From NCBI RefSeq assembly GCF_002077945.1, contig NZ_LVYD01000046.1, positions 210,292 to 274,291 of the forward strand: a stretch of 64,000 nucleotides of DNA, read 5' to 3'. A program made the position numbers and the translations under genes. This DNA comes from Niastella vici (lineage in GTDB: Bacteria > Bacteroidota > Bacteroidia > Chitinophagales > Chitinophagaceae). Position 1 is the stretch's first letter, and each line of letters starts with the position of its first letter. This document shows, piece after piece, positions 44,691-54,138 of the stretch. Under the pieces are notes generated by a model. That model was not told the origin of the DNA. It ran no database searches and worked only from the letters and a program-made list of their open reading frames with translations.

Positions 44691-45050
44691 ACAAAAATGT
44701 TTGGTTTGTTAATAACAGTTGCGAATGGTTAGCTGGTGTTGTCTTACACCGGTAGCATATGTTGCGCTGACCTAAGCACCCTTTGTTGATACGCTAAAAA
44801 CAGGGGTCGGGTTGCTGCCGGTGAATGGATAGATGATTTAAGGAGATTTAGGGTTTTGGGGTGTTTACATAATTTGATGTTTTGAATTTGATAATTGGAT
44901 TTTAGTATCTGTTTGAGGGCTGTTATTTGTAATAGGTGTCTCTCTGTCAGGATTTGTAATTTGGTTTTGAGCTTTATTATACGCTGTTCTGGTCAAAAAG
45001 GTTGGTAAAAAAGGTATACAGAAAGGAGAAAAGGGATAATCAACTTATTC
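44691..45050. other. Intergenic gap between the ABC exporter and GT9 genes
   Basis: 360 bp, TTTG-rich on the plus strand, with no ORF and no hairpin terminator that I can make out. It probably contains the GT9 promoter. Confidence 0.4.
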
Positions 45051-46760
45051 TTACAGGGTTATGATCTTATTGCAGGCTTGCAAACTTTTTTTATTGTGGG
45101 TGATCAGGATGATGAGCTTACCCGAGGCGGCCAGTTGTTGTAAGTGTTGCAATAACGATTCTTCGGATTTTTCATCCAGTTCGCTAAAGGGTTCATCGAG
45201 CATAATTACATTGGCTTCCTTATACAATGCCCGCGCCAGGGCAACCCGTTGGCGTTGACCCCCGCTGATGTTCTTACCATTTTCTGTAAGCAGGGTATTA
45301 ATACCGGCTGGCAATGCCGGCAACCAGGCTGTAATGCCCGAAATGTCAAGCGCATTTTGCAGGCGTTCTTCGTTGCACTGCCTGCCCTGTTCGAAAGGAT
45401 CATCGGCGCGGGCATTCAGGGTAATATTGGCCAGCAGGGTATCGTACATAAAAAAGGGCTGCTGCTTTACATAAGCTATATGTTGCCAGTATTGTTTGCG
45501 CTGTAAAGTACTGGTGGGTTGTTCATTAATGAGTATCTGTCCGGTTTGCGGGGTAATGAACCCCAGCAATATATTCAGTAAAGTGGTTTTGCCTTTGCCC
45601 GAATGGCCATCAATGCCAACCATATCGCCGGGTTGTAGCTGGCAGTAAAAATTGTGGAGCACGGGTTTATGATCATACGAAAAACCAATGCCTTCGAACG
45701 AAATGGAATGAATGGATTGCGGCGGGGTGCTGCTCAGTTGTTTGCCGGCTGTATGATTATCCTGCACCAGGTTGTGCAGGGTGAATGCATAGGTGCGAAT
45801 TTGTCCAATCGCATTCAGCATGCGGGCGATACCCGGTATGATCTTGTAGGCAGCTGCAATAAAAGCCCCCAGGGTCACCATCTGGGTGGCGTACTGTGTA
45901 TTTCCCCGGCTATTGCCGATGGCTATCAACGCCAGCAGGCCAAAAACGGCAAACACTTCTGCCAGCCTTGCGGGCAACGCCTGTAACGATTGCAGATCGG
46001 CCTGGTGTTTATTGAGCATTTGCTGGGCCCCGGCATACCGGCCGGTAAAGAATTCGTTCTTGTCATAAATATTGCTTTCAACAAAACCGGTAATGGATTC
46101 GTGCAGGTGTTGCCACATGGTGGTCCTGCTGCTTTTGATATAGTGGCGGGCGCTGTGCAATTTTCGTTTGGTGAACCAGGCGGCCAGCATCACCGGTGGC
46201 AGCAGCACGATCAATAATATAAGGAACAACTGTGCATTGAAAAGCAGGATAGCAACAATCGATAAAACGATCAATACGGTTTCTGTAAACACCTGTTGAA
46301 AGGAGGCCAGCACATGCTGACAAAATTCCAGTGGTTGCAGGCTGATGATGCGGGTGAATACGGAGGAATCGGTATGAATATAGTCGCCATAATTCCCTTC
46401 GAGGTATTGCAGCATATTGTTGCGGGAAATGCGCGCTGCCACTTCGTGCACAAACCTGGTTTGCCTGGCCTGAATAAGATAGGCTACCAAATTTTTTACG
46501 CTGAAGATAAAAAAGAACAGGGTGATGAGAATAAGGGAAGAACGGTTGAATAACCATTGGGCCGCCGGTTCGCCCAAAAAAGGGGCGAAGGTGCTCACTG
46601 CGTCAACCTGTTGAGTATAAAAATGAATGATGTATAACAGGAAGGCCAGCGACCCAATGTCGGCGATGCTGATCAACAGCGTTAACCCGGTGAGCCGGGC
46701 CCACTGTTTTTTTTCGTACGGGGTTAAAACGGCCCTTGTTTTTGTTAGAATACCTGTCAC
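45051..46760 (-). CDS. ABC exporter, membrane domain fused to ATPase (MsbA/PglK type)
   Basis: A 569-residue half-transporter: six membrane helices (residues ~15-310), then one ATPase domain with Walker A DGHSGKGKTTLL, signature ISGGQRQRVALARAL, Walker B NVIMLDEPFSELDE and a switch His (LITHNKK). There is no N-terminal C39 peptidase, which makes peptide-leader cleavage by this protein unlikely. It probably flips the lipid-linked product of the cluster. The start codon is GTG. Confidence 0.88.
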   Translation of the reverse strand: MTGILTKTRAVLTPYEKKQWARLTGLTLLISIADIGSLAFLLYIIHFYTQQVDAVSTFAPFLGEPAAQWLFNRSSLILITLFFFIFSVKNLVAYLIQARQTRFVHEVAARISRNNMLQYLEGNYGDYIHTDSSVFTRIISLQPLEFCQHVLASFQQVFTETVLIVLSIVAILLFNAQLFLILLIVLLPPVMLAAWFTKRKLHSARHYIKSSRTTMWQHLHESITGFVESNIYDKNEFFTGRYAGAQQMLNKHQADLQSLQALPARLAEVFAVFGLLALIAIGNSRGNTQYATQMVTLGAFIAAAYKIIPGIARMLNAIGQIRTYAFTLHNLVQDNHTAGKQLSSTPPQSIHSISFEGIGFSYDHKPVLHNFYCQLQPGDMVGIDGHSGKGKTTLLNILLGFITPQTGQILINEQPTSTLQRKQYWQHIAYVKQQPFFMYDTLLANITLNARADDPFEQGRQCNEERLQNALDISGITAWLPALPAGINTLLTENGKNISGGQRQRVALARALYKEANVIMLDEPFSELDEKSEESLLQHLQQLAASGKLIILITHNKKSLQACNKIITL

Positions 46761-47316
46761 CTTTATTGCATTGTTTTAAAAACGGTGAAAACACCCGATT
46801 TTATGCTGACTTTATTATTTGTACGCAAAAACCGGCTGTTGGGTTGCCACTAATACTGGCCATGGTGCTTTCTTATTTAACCGGTTCGATGTAACGAAAA
46901 TAAAGAATATTATTTTTTAATAATACAGCCGGTGAATACGTGACTTAATTAAGATGGTTGGGAATTTGGTGACCTTCCTTTAAAAAACTAATATTGTTGA
47001 CCGTTAGTTGTTGCTCCCGCGTTATATATTACTATCCGTAGATTGACCGTTACCTTAAGTTTTAGTGTCATTACCTTTTTTACCAAAGAAAGAAGTTAAT
47101 AAATAGTTATCAGTTCCTTATAAAAAAGTGAAGAAAAGAGTAATTCACATAAGTGTTTTCTGTAAGCTGTAAATTTGGATCAACAATTTATACAGTATAA
47201 TATTGCAACCCGATTGTTGTACTACTGCATTGTTATATTGCTTAGCCAGGAATTGCCGCATTAACAGGAGTTACTTTTTTTCATATCCATTTTTGTTCAT
47301 TGTAAACCTTATCATT
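46761..47316. other. Intergenic gap of about 550 bp, AT-rich
   Basis: Contains a TAAATTTG -7-like box at 47170-47177 on the plus strand, about 140 nt before the gene at 47317. Otherwise no ORF, RNA gene or repeat is seen. Confidence 0.4.
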
Positions 47317-48237
47317 ATGAAAAAGTATCTTATTCAATGCATTCCACTCAATCCCCGCATTTTTATTTTCCTTTCCCTGGTAATACTACAATCCGATATC
47401 GTTTTTGCAATTGGTAGTGATGATACTACGTATTATTATAATGAACGTGGGAAACTGTTGTGGTGCAATGTGAAAGCTGCTTCAGCGGCCACTTATGTGG
47501 TAAGAACAAAGCAGTCGTTCAATCAGGTGTTTGATGATATACCGTTGAATGATTCAACCATGCAGTTAAGCGATGGATACAATACGGCAATGGTAAATGG
47601 TATTTCACGCCGCACGGCCCGCAGGGTGCAACGCCTCATACAGCATGGCGCAATTGATAATCCGTTAGTTGTTAAAAATATTGTACCTGTGCTGGATAAA
47701 CGAATTATTCGGCGTATGTATGATAACATTGTTTCACGCTGCGCTGCAGGTGATGCGCATAAATATAAAGAGCATGGTGGCGTGGTATTCCCTGATGGCA
47801 CCGTAACCTGCATTTCAGGCGAAGGATCTGATCCCAATTCCTTAAAGGGCGCAGGGTTATTGATCAAAGAAAAAGCGCTGGTTTATTATCATAGTCATCC
47901 TGATGGGTATGTGGAGCAGCAACAGCCCCGCGACAGGTTTCGGATGTATAATCCTGATAGAGTGGAATTTTCACAAACCAGCCAGGTTCAATTGATCGGT
48001 TATGTACAGGGCCCTTCGCGGCAGGACCAGGTATCGGTAGGGGAGGGAACCGGTTATGTATTCGGAATGAAAGCCAGTGGCGGTCTTATTTATATTTATG
48101 ATAAAGAAGGCGTAAAGGCTACGTTGCCCATTTCATTCGTGAAGAAAATGCGTATTTCAGCTGAAAAAACAGAACCAACGATAGATTCCTATTTTGCAGG
48201 CCTTATCCGAACATTGCCCTTATCCTGGTTATTTTAA
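47317..48237 (+). CDS. Exported protein of unknown function with HxHP motif (possible JAB/MPN-like)
   Basis: A 306-residue protein with a Sec signal (MKKYLIQCIPLNPRIFIFLS). The C-terminal half reads GGVVFPDGTVTCISGEG, then VYYHSHPDGYVEQ, RFRMYNPDRVEF and QLIGYVQGPSR, an order resembling JAB/JAMM or DUF4329-like metallo-domains (E, HxH, D). I cannot confirm the family. If correct, it is a secreted deubiquitinase-like or amide hydrolase. ATG at 47317 chosen for the signal peptide. Confidence 0.55.
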   Translation: MKKYLIQCIPLNPRIFIFLSLVILQSDIVFAIGSDDTTYYYNERGKLLWCNVKAASAATYVVRTKQSFNQVFDDIPLNDSTMQLSDGYNTAMVNGISRRTARRVQRLIQHGAIDNPLVVKNIVPVLDKRIIRRMYDNIVSRCAAGDAHKYKEHGGVVFPDGTVTCISGEGSDPNSLKGAGLLIKEKALVYYHSHPDGYVEQQQPRDRFRMYNPDRVEFSQTSQVQLIGYVQGPSRQDQVSVGEGTGYVFGMKASGGLIYIYDKEGVKATLPISFVKKMRISAEKTEPTIDSYFAGLIRTLPLSWLF

Positions 48238-48264
48238 AAAGCGGGATAGTGACCCAACCAACCA

Positions 48265-48720
48265 TTACATTGATTTGATCATTTTGGCTACTATTTTATC
48301 GATGGGCAGGGAAACAGCTTCTTCTGAAAAATCATTCCAGTCAATAAAGCGGAAGGTTTCTGTTTCTCCTTTTTCTTTATATACAGCCATTTGTTGTTCG
48401 TCGAACTCGAAGGGCTTCCCGCGCAAGGGTACTTTTATAGGTTCCAGTGCATGGGCGAAGTAGTATATTGAAATGATCTGGTGTTCGGAATTGAACGCGC
48501 TCATCTGAAAATAATCGGTAGTGTATAAATGATCGCCAACGCGTACATCGAGGTCCATTTCTTCTTTGAACTCCCGTTTTAAACAATCGCGGGTGCCTTC
48601 CCCAAATTCCAGTCCGCCACCGGGAAATTTGGTATAATAACCGCCGCGGATCAATTCATCGCTTACCAGTACCTGTTTATTCTCGCCAATCAAGATGCCA
48701 TATACTCTCACATTGAACAT
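48265..48720 (-). CDS. NUDIX hydrolase
   Basis: A 151-residue NUDIX protein: the box GGGLEFGEGTRDCLKREFKE followed by EM matches Gx5Ex7REuxEE. It hydrolyses a nucleoside diphosphate linked to another group; the substrate is unknown. ATG at 48720 preferred to TTG at 48729. Confidence 0.9.
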   Translation of the reverse strand: MFNVRVYGILIGENKQVLVSDELIRGGYYTKFPGGGLEFGEGTRDCLKREFKEEMDLDVRVGDHLYTTDYFQMSAFNSEHQIISIYYFAHALEPIKVPLRGKPFEFDEQQMAVYKEKGETETFRFIDWNDFSEEAVSLPIDKIVAKMIKSM

Positions 48721-48756
48721 GGATGACAAGGTGCTAAGTTTTTAGTTGTGAATTAA

Positions 48757-49695
48757 CTAGAATAGTTTCTTCTTCAAAAAGAACCACCCGATCACCAGCG
48801 ATATCACCAACGACAAAAACACGGGGATGTAGAAGGCAAATGGTGAATGCGAATAGGGAATGGGTACGTTCATTCCATAAATACTGGCCACCAGCACGGG
48901 CAGCGACAACACAATGGTTATTACCGATAACCGCCGCAATACTTCGTTCTGGTTATTGGCAATAATACTTGCAAACGCATCGAGGGTGCTGCTCAGGATG
49001 TTGGTATAGATATTCGCCATTTCAAGGGCCTGTGAGTTATCAACGATGAGGTCGTTCATAAACTCCTTCTCTTCATCGTTCAGCCCAAGGAAGTTGGTGC
49101 GCTCTATTTTCATCAACAGCATTTCGTTCGAGCGCAGGGCGGTCACAAAATACACGAGGCTTTTCTGTATCCGCATCAGCTGCAGCAAATGCTCGTTGCG
49201 GCTACTGGCATACAGTTTTTGTTCGAAGATGTTTCTGCGCTGGTTGATCTCTTTCAGGAATTCGAGATAGGTTTGAGTGATCTTTTCAATGATCTTCAGC
49301 ACCATCATTTTCCGGTTGTCGGGGTGCCGGTTCTGAAAGGTGTTCAGGAATTTTTTGATAGCGCCATTCTCAAATGAGTTCACCGTTACGATCTGGTTGT
49401 GGGTAATGATGATACAAATGGGAATGGTGATATAGTAGGCGTCGCTTTCGTTAAACGAGTTGTTTTCGGTGGGCGTTTTTATGACCACCAGCTTTACGTT
49501 GTCAGCCTCTTCAAAACGGGTGCGTTCGTCAATATCGAGCGAGTCCGTCAGGAAGTCGAGCGGAATATCAAGGTTATATGATAATTCGCTGAACTCCTCC
49601 TGTTTCAGAGGGGGGAGTATATTAACCCAGGAACCGTTCTCGGGTTTATCGATCGCAATGGTCTGTTTATTAATATTTTTGAAGTACTGGATCAT
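48757..49695 (-). CDS. corA: CorA-family Mg2+/Co2+ channel
   Basis: A 312-residue CorA protein: a long cytoplasmic domain with coiled helices, then two C-terminal membrane helices joined by the selectivity motif YGMN (IYGMNVPIP). Its start is 8 nt after a TACCTTTG box (49704-49711, minus strand). Confidence 0.92.
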   Translation of the reverse strand: MIQYFKNINKQTIAIDKPENGSWVNILPPLKQEEFSELSYNLDIPLDFLTDSLDIDERTRFEEADNVKLVVIKTPTENNSFNESDAYYITIPICIIITHNQIVTVNSFENGAIKKFLNTFQNRHPDNRKMMVLKIIEKITQTYLEFLKEINQRRNIFEQKLYASSRNEHLLQLMRIQKSLVYFVTALRSNEMLLMKIERTNFLGLNDEEKEFMNDLIVDNSQALEMANIYTNILSSTLDAFASIIANNQNEVLRRLSVITIVLSLPVLVASIYGMNVPIPYSHSPFAFYIPVFLSLVISLVIGWFFLKKKLF

Positions 49696-49759
49696 AGGCG
49701 GCGCAAAGGTAAGGCCGCTTTTTGATACATACAGGAATTTTTAAAATGCTTCTGTTAAC

Positions 49760-49793
49760 AAAAAGCCCCGGCCGGTTGGTCACCAGTCGGGGC
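49760..49793 (-). terminator. Rho-independent terminator after dapF
   Basis: GCCCCG and CGGGGC pair around an inner hairpin; on the minus strand TTTTTG follows. Confidence 0.7.
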
Positions 49794-49814
49794 AATATCT
49801 TACACATTGGTTGT

Positions 49815-50603
49815 TTAACCTTTTAATTGTACACTTCCTTCAAAAACTTTTTCAGCAGGGCCGCATAACCAGATGTTGCGGTAGGTATCGTCATCGGTGC
49901 GGTCGAATTCCACGGTTAATTTACCCCCACGGGTAAGTACGGTTACATCATTGAAACCCCGTTCGTTATGATAGCAAACCAGGGCGCTGGCCGTTACGCC
50001 GGTACCGCAGGAAAGGGTTTCATCTTCCACCCCGCGTTCGTAGGTGCGTACTATTATTTCATCGTTATTTTTTTGTTCAACGAAGTTTACATTGATGCCG
50101 TCTTTGGCGAAGGTGTTGCTGTACCTGATCTCTTTCCCCTTTTTGTAAACTTCATAATCCCATACATTGTGCGTGAGTTTGATATAATGGGGAGAACCGG
50201 TGTCGAGGATAAAATCGCTGTGGTAATCTTTCACGGCATCCACGTCTTTCATTTTCAGGCTCACAATGCCGTCATCGTCAATTTCGGCCTCATGCGGACC
50301 GTCAATGGCTATAAAGTTGTATTTATCTTTCTTCAAACCGATATTATAGGCAAATTTCACAAGGCAGCGGCCGCCATTGCCGCACATGGTGCTTTCGCGG
50401 CCATCGGCATTGTAGTATTTCATTTCAAAATCGTACCCGTTGGCATTGTTCAATAACATCAAACCATCGGCGCCGATGCCGAAACGGCGATTGCATAGAA
50501 AGCGAACCTGTTCTATAGTCAGGCCATTGTAACGTTCGTCGCGGTTGTCCAGGATTACAAAATCATTTCCGGTTCCCTGATATTTCTGAAAGAATAATTC
50601 CAT
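49815..50603 (-). CDS. dapF: Diaminopimelate epimerase
   Basis: A 262-residue enzyme that converts LL- to meso-diaminopimelate for lysine and peptidoglycan. Both active-site cysteines are present: MCGNGGRC and LSCGTGVTA. Opening KYQGTGNDFVILDN is typical. Confidence 0.95.
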   Translation of the reverse strand: MELFFQKYQGTGNDFVILDNRDERYNGLTIEQVRFLCNRRFGIGADGLMLLNNANGYDFEMKYYNADGRESTMCGNGGRCLVKFAYNIGLKKDKYNFIAIDGPHEAEIDDDGIVSLKMKDVDAVKDYHSDFILDTGSPHYIKLTHNVWDYEVYKKGKEIRYSNTFAKDGINVNFVEQKNNDEIIVRTYERGVEDETLSCGTGVTASALVCYHNERGFNDVTVLTRGGKLTVEFDRTDDDTYRNIWLCGPAEKVFEGSVQLKG

Positions 50604-50681
50604 TGCACAATATTACTACAAACTAAATAACTTCTAAAAGTGGCGCCTTATTATAACATATTGTTACCTAATACTCATTAA

Positions 50682-51557
50682 TTACCATTCGCTTATTTCG
50701 TCGAGGGTCTTTTTTATTAATTGCTCAATGGCCGCCTGGCTGTCGCTGGAAAACTGTTTGGTGACGCGGTTGGCGACAATGGCGCTGATCGACAGGCAAT
50801 GATGCCCCAGCAGTTTGCCCAGTCCGTATATGCTGGATGTTTCCATTTCAAAATTGGTAATGCGGTGCGGGCCGAACGTAAATTGGGTAAGGCGGTCGAT
50901 CAGGTGCGGATTGCTGAGCCCCAGGCGGAGGATACGGCCCTGTGGACCGTAAAAACCGGGGCAGGTAACCGTGATGCCGTGATGGAAGTTATTAACGAAA
51001 TGTTTTATAAGATGAGCGCTGCTGCCGCAGATGTAAGGTTGTGATATGCGGTGGTTCAGCTGGGTTTGGGTCACGAAAGATTGCAGCAATTGCTTTTCCT
51101 CCTCATTTTCTTCATAGCGGTAGAAGTTCAGCAGGTTGTCGATGCCGAGGCCGTGGGTACTAACCACGAAGCTGTCGGTAGGGATATCGGCCTGCAGAGC
51201 GCCCGAAGTGCCCACCCTGATGATGTTCAGCGGGGTAAGCTGGGGCTTTATAGTTCGGTTAATAAGGTCGATGTTTACCAGGGCGTCGAGCTCGTTCATC
51301 ACGATATCAATATTATCGGGGCCAATGCCGGTAGAAATGACGGTGAGCCTTTTTTTGCCCAGGACGCCGGTGTGGGAGATGAATTCGCGGTGGCTGCGTT
51401 TGTGCTCGATGCGGTCGAAGTGTTTGCTCACGACCGCCACCCGGTCGGGGTCGCCAACGGTGATAATGGTATGGGCCAGTTCTTCGGGCCGCAGGTCGAG
51501 GTGGTAAACAGCCCCCCGTTTGTTGATAATCAATTCCGATTCCTGGATGCGTTGCAT
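50682..51557 (-). CDS. Nucleoside phosphorylase (uridine/purine, PNP_UDP_1 family)
   Basis: A 291-residue nucleoside phosphorylase: VGDPDRVAVVSKHFD, STGIGPDNIDIV, IRVGTSGALQ and NFEMETSSIYGLG are the family blocks. It cleaves nucleosides with phosphate; the DI-Bacteroidota uridine phosphorylases look alike, but specificity is uncertain. Confidence 0.88.
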   Translation of the reverse strand: MQRIQESELIINKRGAVYHLDLRPEELAHTIITVGDPDRVAVVSKHFDRIEHKRSHREFISHTGVLGKKRLTVISTGIGPDNIDIVMNELDALVNIDLINRTIKPQLTPLNIIRVGTSGALQADIPTDSFVVSTHGLGIDNLLNFYRYEENEEEKQLLQSFVTQTQLNHRISQPYICGSSAHLIKHFVNNFHHGITVTCPGFYGPQGRILRLGLSNPHLIDRLTQFTFGPHRITNFEMETSSIYGLGKLLGHHCLSISAIVANRVTKQFSSDSQAAIEQLIKKTLDEISEW

Positions 51558-51574
51558 AAAAAAGGATTAAAAAG

Positions 51575-51608
51575 GTTGGCCAAATATCCGACAAATATCC
51601 TACTTTTG
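51575..51608 (+). promoter_or_regulatory. Predicted tRNA-Cys promoter
   Basis: TACTTTTG (51601-51608) with TTGG about 22 nt upstream (51575-51578). It ends 62 nt before the tRNA. Confidence 0.5.
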
Positions 51609-51670
51609 CACACCCTATACGAGTCGGTTTTGGGTGTCAGACCCAAAATCTGGTTCCGGGAAAGGAAATT

Positions 51671-51741
51671 GGTTCTGTGGCCGAGTGGCTAGGCAGAGCT
51701 CTGCAAAAGCTCCTACACCAGTTCGAATCTGGTCGGAACCT
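51671..51741 (+). tRNA. tRNA-Cys (GCA)
   Basis: A 71-nt cloverleaf: acceptor GGTTCTG/CGGAACC (one G-U), anticodon stem GAGCT/AGCTC around loop CTGCAAA (anticodon GCA), T-arm ACCAG-TTCGAAT-CTGGT. The 3' end is the attachment site of the island that follows. Confidence 0.95.
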
Positions 51742-51772
51742 CTAAATCAAGGATCGCATAAATGCGGTCCTT
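51725..51772 (+). repeat. Left attachment repeat (attL)
   Basis: Covers the tRNA 3' half-T-arm, acceptor and terminator. Matches 63485-63532 at 42 of 48 positions without gaps. Confidence 0.7.
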
Positions 51773-51777
51773 TTTTA
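51749..51777 (+). terminator. Rho-independent terminator after tRNA-Cys
   Basis: AAGGATCGCAT pairs with ATGCGGTCCTT (one G-U), then a T run. It is part of the sequence repeated at the far end of the island. Confidence 0.8.
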
Positions 51778-51885
51778 GTTTTATACAACTTTACAGTTAT
51801 CGCGTTCTTTTTCAGTCTTTTATAACAACGGTCATCGCTAACGGCTTCTTACCTTTATATCTCCATAACATAGTTAACTCGGCGA

Positions 51886-51916
51886 TTTAATCGACTATTT
51901 GATCGACTAAAAAAAT
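51886..51916 (+). repeat. Left arm-type integrase-binding repeat
   Basis: Reads AATCGACTATTTGATCGACT followed by a run of A, just upstream of the integrase ATG. A near copy (GATCGACCATTTCTCGACT plus A run) is at 63418-63450 in the same orientation. Confidence 0.6.
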
Positions 51917-51921
51917 GACGT

Positions 51922-53281
51922 ATGAAGATAACTATGTTATACCCGATTAAGCCGGGTTGCTTTCGCCCACGAGCAGACGGTATCAGCAATATTCATATAC
52001 AATATTGCTATACCAGTAAGCAACGGACTTTACTTGATACCGAAATTCAAATTCCGGTCAGTTGCTGGGATAAGAAGGAACTTAAAATAGCCAGGAATCT
52101 CCCGCCCGAGTATGGTAATGTCAAAGACTTAAATACCCGGCTAACTTCCCAACTCACACTAGTGGAGGATATTATTAAGTATGCAGAGCGAAGGAACGTT
52201 CCAGATAAAGGAAAATTTGTTAAGAATTATTACAAGCCCGATCTGGATATATATTCTTTAGACGAATTGGTTAAAAACGATGAACAGGAAAAAGTAGTTC
52301 AGGAAATAGAGAAAAAGAAGACGGAGCTGGATGTTTTCCACCAGATCGATCTATATATAATATCCAAGACAAAGAAGGTATCGAAAGATATGCCCCGGAT
52401 TTACCGGAATATGAAAGACCATCTGTTGGCTTATCAGGCCGCCCGGCAAATTTCCCTCACCTTTGAAACTTTTACCCTTGATTTCTACGAAGACTTTGTT
52501 GACTTTCTATCCCATGAATATGTGCAGCGTCGGCGTAAGGTGCCTATAGTCGGTTTGAAAATTAATACCGTCGGTAAAACGGTCAATCAACTACGAACTT
52601 TTCTAATTAACCGCGCTAAGAAAAAAATAATAGCCTATTGATTTAAGTGACTGGGATGTGGTTGGCGAAGAGGTGGATGCTGAATATCTTAATTGGGAAG
52701 AAATTGAAATGATATGGAAGCTTGACCTCTCCCGGCATTCCCATTTTATACCATACCGTGATGATTTTGTACTTGGTTGTTTAACCGGGCTTCGTTTTTC
52801 TGATTTCTCTGTTTTGGAAAGCCCGGATATACGAGGTGAGTATCTTTTCAAGAAACAACAGAAATCCAGACACCGGGTAGTTATACCGTTACGTCAGGCT
52901 GCAAAGGATATTTTGGGGAACCGGTTTAAGAAAGACTATGAACCGTTAACCAATGCAGAGTTTAACCGACATATTAAAACTGTTTGCAAGCTGGCCGGTA
53001 TAACGGAACGTGTTAAGCATACATACACAAAGGGCAATAAGAAAATCGACGAAGTAAAACCGAAATGCGAGTGGATTACTACTCATACCTGTCGCCGTTC
53101 ATTTTGTACTAATGAATTCCTGGCTGGTACGCCGGTTGAGTTGATTATGAAAATCAGCGGGCATAAGAGTACAAAGGATTTTTATCGGTATATTCGAATT
53201 AGTCCGGAGCAGGCGGCGATGAAAGTGAAAGAGTTATGGGATCAACGAAGTGAAGCGGCCAGTAAAAGCATATTTGTGTAG
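51922..53281 (+). pseudogene. Tyrosine recombinase (integrase), frameshifted
   Basis: Two ORFs in different frames, 51922-52641 and 52658-53281, together match a Bacteroidota tyrosine integrase of about 450 residues. The first has the arm-binding and SAM-like core-binding domains. The second has the catalytic residues: GLRFSD (Arg), HTCRRSF (H-x-x-R), ISGHKS (His) and FYRYI (Tyr nucleophile). Removing the single G after ATAATA near 52633 restores one frame (..KKIIPIDLSDWD). The gene is therefore a recent pseudogene, or translated by frameshifting, which is less likely. It is oriented away from the tRNA. Confidence 0.8.
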
Positions 53282-53300
53282 GGTTAAGAATAAAATACTA

Positions 53301-53543
53301 ATGCCAATTATGAATTATATTTTTCTTTTCCATCTATTTCGTCCGTGGGAGTGGACCGAAGGACAATCGAGTAATGTAATCAACTTCTTTGCTGCAACCG
53401 GAACAGTCGGGGCTTTAGTTTACGCTTTTATATTAGATAGAGAGAACAGCAAGAAAATAAATTATCTCGCCAATATTGTCTCGCAATTAACAGAATCTAA
53501 TCAGATACTCAGAGAGCAGGCGGTGTTAGAAAACAAAAAATGA
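53301..53543 (+). CDS. Small membrane protein, hypothetical
   Basis: An 80-residue protein with one membrane helix (VINFFAATGTVGALVYAFIL) and a short helical tail (SQLTESNQILREQ). No family recognised. Its stop overlaps the next ATG (53540) by 4 nt, so the two were probably a unit. Confidence 0.5.
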   Translation: MPIMNYIFLFHLFRPWEWTEGQSSNVINFFAATGTVGALVYAFILDRENSKKINYLANIVSQLTESNQILREQAVLENKK

Positions 53544-53901
53544 AGCCCTTTGCAAAACCAGAAATAAGGTTCTGTAATTTTAAGGGTATAGACAAGAACT
53601 TTCCGTTGACTTGACTATTGCTAACGAGGGACACTACGCTCAGAATCTTACTTATAAATCGATGGGTAATGTCAAATTCTTTTCTGAAGTGCCGACAACG
53701 ATCTCTAAAGGGGTAGGGTTAGCTTTAATTGGTAAACTTGATGAAGGTGTTAGTTTTACAGATATATTCTACGTAATTGAGGTGCATTACGAAGATTATT
53801 TCGGAAACAAGTACAATACCATGATTATTGGAAGACCCAATTCCCACAGATTGTTACAGACTGATGATGCACATTTATGCAAAATGAATAATGTTTCATG
53901 A
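53540..53901 (+). pseudogene. Hypothetical protein, frameshifted
   Basis: An ATG at 53540 opens a short frame (MKPFAKPEIRFCNFKG, 24 codons) that ends at 53612-53614. A second frame from about 53611 to 53901 continues in the same style (LTIANEGHYAQNLTYKS...). One missing base near 53610 would join them into a protein of about 120 residues. Function unknown. It lies downstream of a small membrane protein. Confidence 0.5.
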
Positions 53902-54138
53902 ATTTTCTCCATATTATGTCGATGTTCTTTAAAGTGGTGTTAGTATATCAGGCCATATTTTGCTAAACCATAACGCTAATACATAGTTAAAGATTCTAAT
54001 TTAATTAATAAAATGTAAGGAACAGCCGACAAATATTTTATCACGCCATTGTTTATAAATTAGGTTATTGAAGAATAAAAATTATCCCCGTGTAATTCCA
54101 ATTTCCCCTAAATCCCGTAAATTTAGAAAAAGGATAAA

